A stretch of DNA of 37,391 bases from Desulfofustis sp964433645 (lineage in GTDB: Bacteria > Desulfobacterota > Desulfobulbia > Desulfobulbales > Desulfocapsaceae), in the NCBI GenBank assembly GCA_964433645.1, contig CAYSSK010000025.1, positions 1 to 37,391 on the forward strand, written 5' to 3'. A model generated the notes under the pieces. It made no database searches and was not told where the DNA came from. It was given only the letters and a program-made list of their open reading frames with translations. Every line of letters begins with the position of its first letter. Positions within the stretch are counted from its first letter, which is position 1. A program made the position numbers and the translations under genes. This document shows, one piece after another, positions 1 through 8,466 of the stretch.

Positions 1-156
1 GGACGGAAAACAAACACAGATCTCATCGGTTCCCAACCCGATTCTGACCGACCGGGCCGATAGTCGGACTCACGGTTTTATCTTTGCAGGCCTTTCTCGC
101 TCTGGTAACCTGCATCGTTTAAAAGCAAAGACCCTGTCAAGGAGCACTGCCCCGGC

Positions 157-1596
157 ATGAAACGACTGAAACGAAAGACCAAGATCATCGCCACCCTCGG
201 ACCGAGCTGCTATGCGGAGCAGCATATCGCCGACCTGATCGAGGCCGGCATGGATGTCGCCCGGATCAACCTGTCGCACGGCAACCATGAAAGTCACCGC
301 CACTTTGTCGAGACCGTCAAGCGAGCCCGAGAACGGCTGGGGTCCTGGACGGCGATCATGTTTGACACCCGCGGACCGGAAATCAGAGTCGGCGAACTCG
401 GAGAAGGTGTGCAGCTAGTCGAGGGGGAGTCGGTCGTGTTCTCTCACGAAGCAGCGGTACCAGACGATATTCCGGTCGGCTACGAGGGATTCCACGAAGA
501 TGCGGTGGTCGGGGGCATCGTCCTGCTCGACGACGGCAAGCTGCAGGTGCGGGTCGAGCGGGTGGAGGCCGGCCGGGTGACCGCCCGGGTCCTGGTCGGC
601 GGCCTGCTTCTGTCCCGGAAACGGGTCAGTCTGCCCGATATCGCCGTCAACCTGCCGTCGATCACCGAGCAGGATCGGCTGGACATCATCGACGGTGTCA
701 GGCAGGATGTGGACATGATCGCCGTCTCCTTCGTCCGCCGGGCCGACGATGTCCGGGCGGTACGGGGTGTGATCAGGGAGGCCGGCGGCCACCAGGCGAT
801 AATCGCCAAGATCGAGAACCGCCAAGGTGTCGACAATCTGCCGGAAATCCTCGAGGAGGCCGACGGCTTGATGGTTGCCCGCGGCGATCTCGGCGTGGAA
901 ATGCCGGCCGAAGAAGTACCGGTCATTCAGAAACGGATCATCAGGGAAGCCAACAAAGCGGGCAAACCGGTGATCACGGCAACCCAGATGCTCGAATCGA
1001 TGATCGCCAGTCCGACCCCGACCCGGGCCGAGGCCAGTGATGTGACCAACGCCATCTTCGACGGCACCGATGCGGTGATGCTGTCCGGAGAAACAGCGGT
1101 TGGCAAATACCCCCGCGAGGCCGTCAGCTTCCTGGCGCGCAACGCGCAGATCAGTGAAGCGGCCCTGGATTACGAGGCGATCCTGGCCGACGGTCTGCGC
1201 CACCGCCGTCCGGTGATCACCGATGCCATCTCCTACGCCTCCTGCGCCACCGCCGCCGACCTGTCGGCCTCGGCGATCATCACCGCCACGACCTCAGGCT
1301 CAACGGCACTCAGGGTGGCGCGCTATCGACCGCAAACTCCAATTATCGCCATTAGTCCGGAACCGGCCAGCCTGAGGAAACTGCAAGTGGTCAGGGGGGT
1401 CGTGCCGTTGTCCTGCAACCGCGCCGACACGATGGACGGCCAGATCCGGCTGGTTGTTCAGGCGGCCCTGACTGCACACCTGGTAAAAATCGGCGAGCTT
1501 GTTATTATCACGGCCGGTTTTCCGTTGCATACCAGCGGCACCACCAATATGTTGAAGGTACATTCTATCGAGGCCGATCACCATCGCCAGATTTGA
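157..1596 (+). CDS. pyk: Pyruvate kinase
   Basis: Cytoplasmic glycolytic enzyme that converts phosphoenolpyruvate and ADP to pyruvate and ATP. The 479-residue length is normal for bacterial pyruvate kinases. Visible family motifs are the N-terminal TKIIATLGPS, the substrate-site segment RINLSHG, FDTRGPEIRVG, the signature IIAKIENRQG with the catalytic lysine, then the metal-binding stretch VARGDLGVEMP and ATQMLESM, followed by the C-terminal alpha/beta allosteric domain. The ATG at 157 is preceded by AAGGAG at 139-144, a somewhat long spacing of 12 bases. The gene is followed after 7 bases by the release-factor-like gene, so the first three plus-strand genes look like one operon. No truncation or missing catalytic residue was seen. 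Confidence 0.97.
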   Translation: MKRLKRKTKIIATLGPSCYAEQHIADLIEAGMDVARINLSHGNHESHRHFVETVKRARERLGSWTAIMFDTRGPEIRVGELGEGVQLVEGESVVFSHEAAVPDDIPVGYEGFHEDAVVGGIVLLDDGKLQVRVERVEAGRVTARVLVGGLLLSRKRVSLPDIAVNLPSITEQDRLDIIDGVRQDVDMIAVSFVRRADDVRAVRGVIREAGGHQAIIAKIENRQGVDNLPEILEEADGLMVARGDLGVEMPAEEVPVIQKRIIREANKAGKPVITATQMLESMIASPTPTRAEASDVTNAIFDGTDAVMLSGETAVGKYPREAVSFLARNAQISEAALDYEAILADGLRHRRPVITDAISYASCATAADLSASAIITATTSGSTALRVARYRPQTPIIAISPEPASLRKLQVVRGVVPLSCNRADTMDGQIRLVVQAALTAHLVKIGELVIITAGFPLHTSGTTNMLKVHSIEADHHRQI

Positions 1597-1603
1597 CACA
1601 ATC

Positions 1604-2023
1604 ATGCTTCGCATCAATGACGCCATTGTCATTCCACTGAGTGAAATCGACATCACCCAGATCCGCTCGTCGGGTCCCGGTGGTCAAAACGTCAACAAGG
1701 TCGCCAACGGCGTTCATCTTCGCTTCAATATCAACGCCTCCTCGCTGCCGGAATCCTGCAAACGGCGCCTGCTCGCCCGCAGCGATCGCCGCATCAGCGG
1801 CGACGGCACCATCGTCATCAAGGCCCAAAGCTTCAGGAGTACGGAAAAAAACCGCGAGGACGCCCTGCAACGGCTGCAGATGTTGGTTGCCGCAGCGCTG
1901 CGGCGCGACAAGAAGCGGGTACCGACCGGTCCCGGCAAAGCGGCCCGGCAAAAACGGCTGGCCGGCAAACAGCATCGCGGCCGACAAAAAGCACTGCGCC
2001 GCAAGATTGATACGAACGAATAA
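1604..2023 (+). CDS. arfB: ArfB/YaeJ-type peptidyl-tRNA hydrolase (ribosome rescue)
   Basis: Small class I release-factor-like protein of 139 residues. It carries the catalytic GGQ loop in the context SSGPGGQNVNKV near residues 23-34, and a lysine/arginine-rich C-terminal tail (RQKRLAGKQHRGRQKALRRK). It lacks the codon-recognition domains of RF1 and RF2. In the ArfB family the basic tail enters the empty mRNA channel of a stalled ribosome while GGQ hydrolyses the peptidyl-tRNA. Both parts are visible here, so the assignment is firm. The gene starts 7 bases after the pyruvate kinase stop and has no clear ribosome binding site of its own, which suggests translational coupling. Confidence 0.93.
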   Translation: MLRINDAIVIPLSEIDITQIRSSGPGGQNVNKVANGVHLRFNINASSLPESCKRRLLARSDRRISGDGTIVIKAQSFRSTEKNREDALQRLQMLVAAALRRDKKRVPTGPGKAARQKRLAGKQHRGRQKALRRKIDTNE

Positions 2024-2032
2024 CCCCGCCCC

Positions 2033-2857
2033 ATGCTGACCAGGACATTTTGTCATATCGAGGGCATCGGCCACGCCACGGAACGGAGCCTCTGGGACAG
2101 CGGCATCAGGAACTGGAAGGCTTTGCTCGGCAGCCCGATGCCCGTTCCGCGGGTCGGCACCAATACCATCAGGCACACCCTTACGGCTTCGGCGGCCGCG
2201 CTGGCCGACGATCCGCTGTTTTTCACCAGTCGATTGGCCGGTGGTGACGCCTGGCGGATTTTTCCGCACTACCGCAGCCGCTGCGCCTATCTCGATATCG
2301 AGACCACCGGCTTGTCGGAATTCTGCGAAATCACCACCATCGCCCTCTATGACGGCCAGACCGTCAGGACCTATGTCAATGGCCGCAATCTCGACAGTTT
2401 CCCCGAGGACCTGGACCGATACGCGGTCCTGATCACCTATAACGGCCGGTGCTTCGATATTCCGATGATCGAACGTTTTTTTCGGATCAGGGTTCGCCAG
2501 GCACACCTCGACTTGCGCTACATTCTCGCCCGTCTTGGCTGTCGCGGTGGCCTGAAAGGGTGTGAAAAACAGCTGGGCATCACCCGTGGTCTGCTCGATG
2601 GCGTCGACGGGGCCGGCGCCGTCGCTTTGTGGCGGCAATACCAACGATACGATGACCTGGCCGCCCTGGAGACCCTGCTCGCCTACAATATCGAAGACAC
2701 GGTCAACCTGGAGCGGCTCATGGTGGAGGCATACAATCGCTTTATCGAGATGACGCCGTTTCCCGAAGAAGGCCGGCTGCCCTTTCCGATTTCGCCTCCC
2801 ATCCCCTATCAGCCGGACCCACAGGTCATAGACCGGCTCCGCGGGCGATACCAGTGA
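2033..2857 (+). CDS. RNase H-fold DEDD exonuclease-like protein (RNase_H_2/YprB-like)
   Basis: Protein of 274 residues. Its N-terminal 80 residues resemble the leader of YprB-like proteins, and a 3'-5' exonuclease fold follows. The motif YLDIETTG supplies Asp88 and Glu90, the second motif TYNGRCFDIP supplies Asp142, and the third AYNIEDTVNLE supplies Asp222 with Tyr218 four residues before it. This is the DEDDy pattern, so a metal-dependent nuclease active on DNA or RNA is likely, but the substrate is unknown. It begins 9 bases after arfB without an obvious ribosome binding site. Its TGA is directly abutted by the stop codon of the convergent hydrolase gene, leaving no intergenic base. Confidence 0.85.
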   Translation: MLTRTFCHIEGIGHATERSLWDSGIRNWKALLGSPMPVPRVGTNTIRHTLTASAAALADDPLFFTSRLAGGDAWRIFPHYRSRCAYLDIETTGLSEFCEITTIALYDGQTVRTYVNGRNLDSFPEDLDRYAVLITYNGRCFDIPMIERFFRIRVRQAHLDLRYILARLGCRGGLKGCEKQLGITRGLLDGVDGAGAVALWRQYQRYDDLAALETLLAYNIEDTVNLERLMVEAYNRFIEMTPFPEEGRLPFPISPPIPYQPDPQVIDRLRGRYQ

Positions 2858-3784
2858 TCAGTCGGCCAGCAGATCGATCTCCAACCCCTCCCGGGCAAAA
2901 AACACCTCCATGTCGCCATAGGCCCCGGGGCGGCAATAAATATCGGCCAGCGCGTCGAGTTGATCGTCGGTACGATCCGGATCATGATGAAACAGGGCCA
3001 GCCGTTTCACGCCGGCCCGTCCGGCGGCCGCCAGGGCCTGCTCATAGGTGGAGTGTCCCCAGCCTGTCTTGCCGGCATACTCCTGTTCGGTATACTGGGC
3101 GTCATGGATCAGCAGATCGGCACCGGCAAAAAACTGCTCGACGATACGGTTCTGCTCTTCGGCAACCTGCTGCCCTTCGTAGGCCATCGCCTCATCATAA
3201 TCGGGATGTGCCGGGTCGGTGATAAACAGGTTGCGAAACGGCTCGGTATCGTAGCAGGTGCACAAAACCTTGCCCCGGTATTCAAAGCGATAGCCAAGGG
3301 CCAGGATCGGGTGGTTGAGAATTTTGGTGGTCAGGACCAGCCCGCCGCCGAGATCCATGCCCGGATCCTCCCGCAGGCGGATGTACTCGATGCTAGAGGC
3401 AAGCTCGGCGACGTTGACCGGGAAATAGCGATATTTCATCTGTCCGCCGACGACATCCTGCAACGGGTCGTCCTCGAAACTGACGGGGCCATGGACCCGG
3501 AGTTTGGTTCCCGGGATGTAGACCGGCGTAAAATAGGGAAATCCCATAATATGATCCCAGTGGGTATGGGAGAGATAGAGATCGATATCAAGCGGGCCCC
3601 GGGGCAGATCGTGCTTCATCAGATAATTACCAAGCTCGCGGATACCGGTACCGGCATCGATGACGATAATTCTCCCGCTGTCGCCGACCCGCAACTCCAG
3701 GCAGGCGCTGTTGCCACCGTACTTGACGGTTTGCGGGCCGGGACAGGGAATCGACCCTCTCACCCCCCAAAATCTCAATTTCAT
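2858..3784 (-). CDS. Metallo-beta-lactamase-fold hydrolase
   Basis: Protein of 308 residues with the metallo-beta-lactamase fold. It begins MKLRFWGVRGSIPCPGP, a start typical of the RNase Z/PhnP-like branch, and carries the metal-binding motif SHTHWDHIMGF. Further metal ligands come from CYDTEP, IHDAQY and LFHHDP towards the C-terminus. The reading frame stays open further upstream, but the ATG at 3784 is preferred: AGAGGG lies 7 bases before it, and a longer start would run into the HDOD gene. It lies 22 bases downstream of the HDOD gene and is probably co-transcribed. The substrate cannot be told from sequence; phosphodiester or cyclic-nucleotide-like substrates are usual for this group. 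Confidence 0.88.
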   Translation of the reverse strand: MKLRFWGVRGSIPCPGPQTVKYGGNSACLELRVGDSGRIIVIDAGTGIRELGNYLMKHDLPRGPLDIDLYLSHTHWDHIMGFPYFTPVYIPGTKLRVHGPVSFEDDPLQDVVGGQMKYRYFPVNVAELASSIEYIRLREDPGMDLGGGLVLTTKILNHPILALGYRFEYRGKVLCTCYDTEPFRNLFITDPAHPDYDEAMAYEGQQVAEEQNRIVEQFFAGADLLIHDAQYTEQEYAGKTGWGHSTYEQALAAAGRAGVKRLALFHHDPDRTDDQLDALADIYCRPGAYGDMEVFFAREGLEIDLLAD

Positions 3785-3806
3785 CCGCAGCCCTCTTCGT
3801 AAGCGA

Positions 3807-4667
3807 TTATATCTGTAGGAAAATTTGCGCTTTTTCGATCTCTGCTTCGATGTCTGCCCGAATCGTGACAAACTCCAGCCAGTCCAGACCGGTCAGAGCG
3901 AGCAATTGTTCCAGCGCCCTCTCGGACGGATAGAGATCACCGGCATAACCGATATCATAGATGTTCGAATAGATATTGCCCAGCGCAACGAATGCTGTCT
4001 GCCGGCGAGTTTCCTCCCCGGCCAGCTGCGGATCGTGGTGGAAGCCGATACCTTGCGACAGCGCCTCGTTCAACTTCCATTTCTCGGCAATCATCAAGCC
4101 GACTTGCTGGTGATCGATGCCGAGCACCTCGCGCTCCACGTCGATCAGCGGGACCTGTTCACCGCCGGCCAACCGGATCACTTCGGCATATTCGTCGCCA
4201 AACGGAATCTTGCCGAGATCGTGGAGCAAACCGGCAATGAAAAACTCTTCCCGCTCCATCACCGGGATATCCTTGGCCTGGGCCAGCAACTTGGCACTGA
4301 CACCGACGCTGATCGAGTGCGCCCAGAACTTGCTGACCGGCAAGACCCGTGATTTTTTCACTCCCGACACGGTCTTGATGATCGCCGTCGACAGCGCCAT
4401 GTTCTTCACGGTATTCAGACCGAGCATGGTAATGGCCCGGGTCAGCGACGTTACCTTGTTGACCAGCGAATAATAGGCTGAGTTGATCAGCTTCAAGACC
4501 TGACCGGTCAGCACCGGGTCAAGGGAAATGACCTTGTTCAACTCGTTCGGGGAGGCATCGACCCGGCTGCAGATCTCCATGACTTTGCCGACGGTGGTCG
4601 ACAGACTCGGCATCCGGGTAATGAATTTCTCGATCTGCTTGCGGTGGGCGGTTTTGTCTAGCTCCAT
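3807..4667 (-). CDS. HDOD domain protein
   Basis: Protein of 286 residues filled by one HDOD domain, a non-catalytic relative of HD-type hydrolases found in signalling proteins. The opening (IEKFITRMPSLSTTVGKVME), the central ISLDPVLTGQVLKLINSAYY and LTRAITMLGLNTVKNMAL are typical. A conserved FIAGLLHDLGKIPFG segment keeps the His-Asp pair, and GFHHDP follows. No membrane segment or attached receiver or GGDEF domain is present. HDOD proteins often act in c-di-GMP, chemotaxis or stress signalling, but the partner is unknown. A sigma70-like promoter lies 24-51 bases upstream. It is the first gene of a two-gene unit with the metallo-beta-lactamase-fold gene. Confidence 0.9.
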   Translation of the reverse strand: MELDKTAHRKQIEKFITRMPSLSTTVGKVMEICSRVDASPNELNKVISLDPVLTGQVLKLINSAYYSLVNKVTSLTRAITMLGLNTVKNMALSTAIIKTVSGVKKSRVLPVSKFWAHSISVGVSAKLLAQAKDIPVMEREEFFIAGLLHDLGKIPFGDEYAEVIRLAGGEQVPLIDVEREVLGIDHQQVGLMIAEKWKLNEALSQGIGFHHDPQLAGEETRRQTAFVALGNIYSNIYDIGYAGDLYPSERALEQLLALTGLDWLEFVTIRADIEAEIEKAQIFLQI

Positions 4668-4690
4668 TCGGCTGTTTCCGGAAGCACTCC

Positions 4691-4718
4691 ATTATAGTTT
4701 AAGATCAATAATTTACAA
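4691..4718 (-). promoter_or_regulatory. Sigma70-like promoter for the HDOD gene
   Basis: Reading the minus strand, TTGTAA (4718-4713) and a perfect TATAAT (4696-4691) are separated by 16 bases. The -10 ends 23 bases before the ATG of the HDOD gene, implying a leader of roughly 17 bases. The surrounding bases are AT-rich against a GC-rich background. Confidence 0.6.
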
Positions 4719-4983
4719 AACAAATCAGGCTATTGTACCGAACATTGGGAGGCAAATCAAGGCCAGTCCATCAAGACGGCATCTTTGCCGGAGAAAACGA
4801 CACTCATCTCGGGTGCTGCCATAGTCCGCTTTTCAGCCTCCACGCTGCCGAAAGCGGCATGACCATCACGCAAAATCAAAGCGACAGGCCGTTTTTACGA
4901 GCGACGCTCATTGCTTTCGAGCGCTCAAACCGGTCAAAGACAGTCGTCCACACCGGCAGGACGGGAAAAGGAATGAACTCCTT
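4719..4983. other. Intergenic stretch with no recognised gene
   Basis: This gap lies between the end of the antiporter operon and the HDOD promoter. I see no credible coding sequence. Just after the last antiporter stop, the minus strand can form a weak hairpin (AAAGGA pairing with TCCTTT, about 4969-4986, overlapping the stop) followed by a short T-rich run. This may be a weak terminator but is not convincing. Confidence 0.4.
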
Positions 4984-6687
4984 TCAATAGGGAAAGCTTA
5001 ATAACAACCAGAGATATACGGCAAGCAACACCGCCACCCAGATGACCATATGGCCGGTTGGTCTGGTAATCGACGATTTTCCGGAGGGAAAGTGCAGTTG
5101 AGCAAGAAACAGCAACAGATTATGCAACTGGCCCAGTGTCGCTTTCCGAACCTGACTGTCGACTTCCCGGATCCAGGCACCTCCCTGCGTCACCAGGCGT
5201 TTACCGGATCGACGGTAAAACCAGTCGGCGTCGAGGACGACAGAGCGCAACTCCGGTGGATAAAGTCCTTTCAAATTCAACCAGACAAAAGCCAGGGCTG
5301 AGAAAAAGAGAAGCTGGGTCTGGGCCAGGACATGAGTGACATCGTATGGTGAATATGACACGTCAAACGGCAGCAAAGTGTAGAGCAGCGCAGGAAATAT
5401 CCCGATGAAAATGCATAAGAATGCCGCGATGGACATGGCCAGGAGCATATTTTTTGGGGGGTCGGAAACACGGATCCCGGAATCATGGGCAAAAAAGGCA
5501 AAATAGGGGATCTTGATACCGGCATGATGAAAAACACCGGCCGAGGCAAGCAGCAGTATCAGCCAGATCCAATCGAATCCTTCTTTTAAAGCCGCCGCCA
5601 TGATCAAGGATTTTGCGACAAAACCGCTGAAAAACGGAAAAGCGGAAATGGATGCAGCGCCGATAATGCACAATATCGCGGTCTTCGGCATGGTTTTGTA
5701 GAGTCCGCCCAGATCGGTCGCATTGATTTTCCCCGTCATGTGGAGCACCGCTCCCATCGACATGAACAGCAGACTTTTATAGATGATATGCACAAAAGCG
5801 TGGGCAACCGCCCCATTGATCGCCAGAGCGGTGCCGATACCGATACCGCAGATCATAAAGCCGAGCTGGTTAATCAGGCTATAGGCCAACACCCGCCGCA
5901 TATCGTTCTCGATCACCGCATAAAAAATCGGGAAGCAGGCCATTGCCGCACCGACGTAGATGAGCAATTCCGTCCCGGGGAATCCGCGCGCCAGCACATA
6001 AATAGCTGTTTTTGTTGTAAATGTGCTCAAAAACACCGCGCCGGTAGGAGTTGCTTCCGGGTAGGCATCGACAAGCCAGGTATGCAACAGCGGAAATGCA
6101 GCTTTGATACCGAACGCCAGCAAAATCAGCCAACCGCCGAAATGTCCGGTACCGAGATAAGAAAATTCCAGTGAGCCGGTCGAAGAGGCGTGCATAAGTA
6201 CGCCAGCCATCAAAACAACACCTGACAACACCTGGATAATGAGGTACCGCATACCGATCGCGTAAGAGTCCTCAGACCGACGGGCCCACACCAGAAACGT
6301 CGAGGAAACGGCCAGTAGTTCCCAGAAGATGAAAAGGGTCAGCAGATCACCGGCGAAAACAGCGCCAACGGCGCTCCCTGCGTAAATCAACCCGGAAACG
6401 TGCTGGGTGGTATCACGCAGGTGCAGGGCGAACAGCACAGCAATCAGCGTGGCAATATGAAAGATATAACCAAAGAGCAGGCTGAGCCTGTCTACCCGAT
6501 AGGGGATCAACTCAAACTCGAACAACTGCAGACGAATCTGGAATTCGTCCGGACCAAACCATAGATTCAAGCCGCCAAGGGCAATGATCACGAGCATCGA
6601 CACGGAACGCAGCCGACCACGCGTCACCAATGCCACGAGAGCAGCAAGAAAAAACGGCACAAAACATGGAATATCAGACCACGCCAT
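4984..6687 (-). CDS. Third antiporter-like subunit (MrpA/MrpD/NuoL family) of the Mrp operon
   Basis: Polytopic inner-membrane protein of 567 residues in the proton-conducting family shared by MrpA, MrpD, NuoL, NuoM and NuoN. Family marks include a membrane glutamate in FIFWELLAVSSTFLVW, the lysine-containing helix GIKAAFPLLHTWLVDAYPEA and the broken-helix region TKTAIYVLAR. It is longer than the other two antiporter-like subunits here because of a C-terminal extension with ADWFYRRSGKRL and a last membrane helix. It may stand in for the missing N-terminal part of MrpA. The ATG at 6687 overlaps the preceding stop as TGATG, with GGGAG 8 bases upstream. The frame also contains a TTG one codon earlier, judged not to be the start. 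Confidence 0.88.
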   Translation of the reverse strand: MAWSDIPCFVPFFLAALVALVTRGRLRSVSMLVIIALGGLNLWFGPDEFQIRLQLFEFELIPYRVDRLSLLFGYIFHIATLIAVLFALHLRDTTQHVSGLIYAGSAVGAVFAGDLLTLFIFWELLAVSSTFLVWARRSEDSYAIGMRYLIIQVLSGVVLMAGVLMHASSTGSLEFSYLGTGHFGGWLILLAFGIKAAFPLLHTWLVDAYPEATPTGAVFLSTFTTKTAIYVLARGFPGTELLIYVGAAMACFPIFYAVIENDMRRVLAYSLINQLGFMICGIGIGTALAINGAVAHAFVHIIYKSLLFMSMGAVLHMTGKINATDLGGLYKTMPKTAILCIIGAASISAFPFFSGFVAKSLIMAAALKEGFDWIWLILLLASAGVFHHAGIKIPYFAFFAHDSGIRVSDPPKNMLLAMSIAAFLCIFIGIFPALLYTLLPFDVSYSPYDVTHVLAQTQLLFFSALAFVWLNLKGLYPPELRSVVLDADWFYRRSGKRLVTQGGAWIREVDSQVRKATLGQLHNLLLFLAQLHFPSGKSSITRPTGHMVIWVAVLLAVYLWLLLSFPY

Positions 6688-6983
6688 CAAGCATCTCCCG
6701 GCTCTCGTCCCTCATTTGTCTGTGCCTGCCGCTCCTTCCGCTTGTAATAATCCTCGCCACGCATCAACACGGTGCGCAATACTTTCGCCCCAAGTACGAT
6801 AAATGTGCAGACGACGAAGCCATAGATGGCATAAAAGCCGATCAGCCGTTCCCAGTCGTGAATGACATGCCTATGGATGAAGAAATCGACAAGCAATAAA
6901 AGAGCACAACAGACATACAGCGCGTAGAGCACCAGCCTGACATTTTTCGGATCATCGAAAAAATAGCGTTTTTCATCTGCCAT
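6687..6983 (-). CDS. Small two-helix membrane protein of the Mrp operon
   Basis: Protein of 98 residues beginning MADEKRYFFDDPKNVR, with two hydrophobic segments (LVLYALYVCCALLLLVDFFI and IYGFVVCTFIVLGAKVL) and a charged C-terminal tail. I do not recognise a named family. Its position between two antiporter-like subunits, overlapping both neighbours by a few bases, points to an accessory subunit of the antiporter complex. The frame is open further upstream, but the ATG at 6983 is preferred because GGGGG lies just before it and the product then starts with a plausible soluble N-terminus. It overlaps the end of the upstream gene by 11 bases. Confidence 0.75.
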   Translation of the reverse strand: MADEKRYFFDDPKNVRLVLYALYVCCALLLLVDFFIHRHVIHDWERLIGFYAIYGFVVCTFIVLGAKVLRTVLMRGEDYYKRKERQAQTNEGREPGDA

Positions 6984-8466
6984 AATCGACCCCCGCCGCC
7001 TCAAGAAATGAGGAAGCCAGTTCATACAGAGGTTGGGGAAATAAAAACAGGAGCAGGCAGCCGATAGCGGTTACCGAAAGAGCCAGTACAGATGGCCACG
7101 GCGCTTCCTTGATTCCGGGTTCCCTCTCTTCCTGGTGCTTGTCGTCACAGAAAAATGCCCGGATTGGAATCGGTAACAAATAAGCGATATTGAGCAGCGA
7201 GCTGAGCATCAACACCGCCATGATCAGCCATTTTCCGGTATCAACGGCACCAATCATCAGGTACCACTTGCTCCAGGTGCCGCCACAGGGCGGCAGCCCG
7301 ATAATACTGAGGCTGCCGATAAAAAACGCGGCCATCGTAATCGGCATACGTCGTCCCAAGCCGTCGAGTTGACTGACCTCGGTCTTGTGCGCCGCTACCA
7401 TGATCGCCCCGGCACAGAAAAACAGCGTAATCTTGCCCAGCGCGTGCATGGCGATGTGCATGGCACCGCCCAGAACGCCGGCACCGGTGGCCAGCAAGGC
7501 GCCAACGGTGATATAACTGAGTTGACTGACCGTCGAGTAAGCCAGACGTGCCTTCAGGTTATCTTGGCGCATCGCGGTCAGTGAGGCGAGAATAACGGTC
7601 GCCGCGGCCAGATAGAGCAGCACGTCTGTCGTCGGCAGGAGCGATAAGGTATCGATACCGAAAATATAAACCGCGATCTTGAGCACTGAAAAAACGCCGG
7701 CTTTAACCACTGCCACCGCATGCAATAAGGCACTCACCGGTGTCGGCGCAACCATCGCCGCCGGCAGCCAGCGGTGAAACGGCATGATCGCCGCCTTGCC
7801 GATACCGAAGATGAAGAGCGGCAGCAACAGCGCCGCAAAGCGCGTCGTCGACTGATCGAAAACACCACCGGCGCGAAACTCCACGGTCCCGGCAACAAAC
7901 CAGGTACCGATGATGCCGAGCAGAAAGAAAAGAATCGAGGTCGTCAGCAGTATCCCGAGATAGACCCGGCCCCCCTGCTTGGCCTTGATCGTTCCCGAAT
8001 GGGTGACCAGCGGATAGGTCGACAGCGTTAAGGCTTCGTAGAAAATAAACAGCGTGAACAGATTGTCGGCGTAGGCGATACCCATTGTCGAGGCGATGGC
8101 CACGGCAAAACAGGCATAAAAGCGGGTCTGTTTTCCTTCCCGGTGGCCGCGCATATAACCGATCGAATAAATGGTCGTCACCAGCCACAGATAGCCGGCC
8201 ACCAGCGAAAACAGCATGCCGAGCGGTTCAATGCGAAACCGCAGGGACATTCCGGCAAAAAACTCCGGCCCGCTCAGCGCCACGGCGACACCATCGCCGG
8301 TCAGCTGATAGAGCATCGTCACCAGGCCGATCAGAACCAGGGCGGCCCCGATACTGACCGCTTCCCGCAGGTTGGGAACGTTGCCAAAGCCGACAATGCC
8401 CAGCACCGCGCCGGCCGGCACGAGCATGGTCAACAGCAGCAAGAACTCCGGCGGCCACGCTGTCAT
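6973..8466 (-). CDS. mnhD: Second MrpD-like antiporter subunit
   Basis: Inner-membrane protein of 497 residues with about 14 hydrophobic helices. It has the family glutamate in LFIFYEALTLSTYPLV and the lysine helix IGKAAIMPFHRWLPAAMVAPTPVSALLHAV, shortened here to its key part around GKAAIMPFHRWL, plus VVKAGVFSVLK. In Mrp complexes these residues line the proton path coupled to Na+ or K+ extrusion. The open frame runs much further upstream in the minus direction, but the ATG at 8466 forms an ATGA overlap with the previous stop and gives the expected N-terminus (MTAWPPEFLLLLTML). It is a paralogue of the next gene upstream rather than a frame-shifted duplicate. Confidence 0.9.
   Translation of the reverse strand: MTAWPPEFLLLLTMLVPAGAVLGIVGFGNVPNLREAVSIGAALVLIGLVTMLYQLTGDGVAVALSGPEFFAGMSLRFRIEPLGMLFSLVAGYLWLVTTIYSIGYMRGHREGKQTRFYACFAVAIASTMGIAYADNLFTLFIFYEALTLSTYPLVTHSGTIKAKQGGRVYLGILLTTSILFFLLGIIGTWFVAGTVEFRAGGVFDQSTTRFAALLLPLFIFGIGKAAIMPFHRWLPAAMVAPTPVSALLHAVAVVKAGVFSVLKIAVYIFGIDTLSLLPTTDVLLYLAAATVILASLTAMRQDNLKARLAYSTVSQLSYITVGALLATGAGVLGGAMHIAMHALGKITLFFCAGAIMVAAHKTEVSQLDGLGRRMPITMAAFFIGSLSIIGLPPCGGTWSKWYLMIGAVDTGKWLIMAVLMLSSLLNIAYLLPIPIRAFFCDDKHQEEREPGIKEAPWPSVLALSVTAIGCLLLFLFPQPLYELASSFLEAAGVDYGR

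Noticed and set aside
1565..2644. A 359-codon minus-strand frame opposite arfB and the exonuclease gene
   Set aside because: It overlaps three well-supported plus-strand genes and has no family features.
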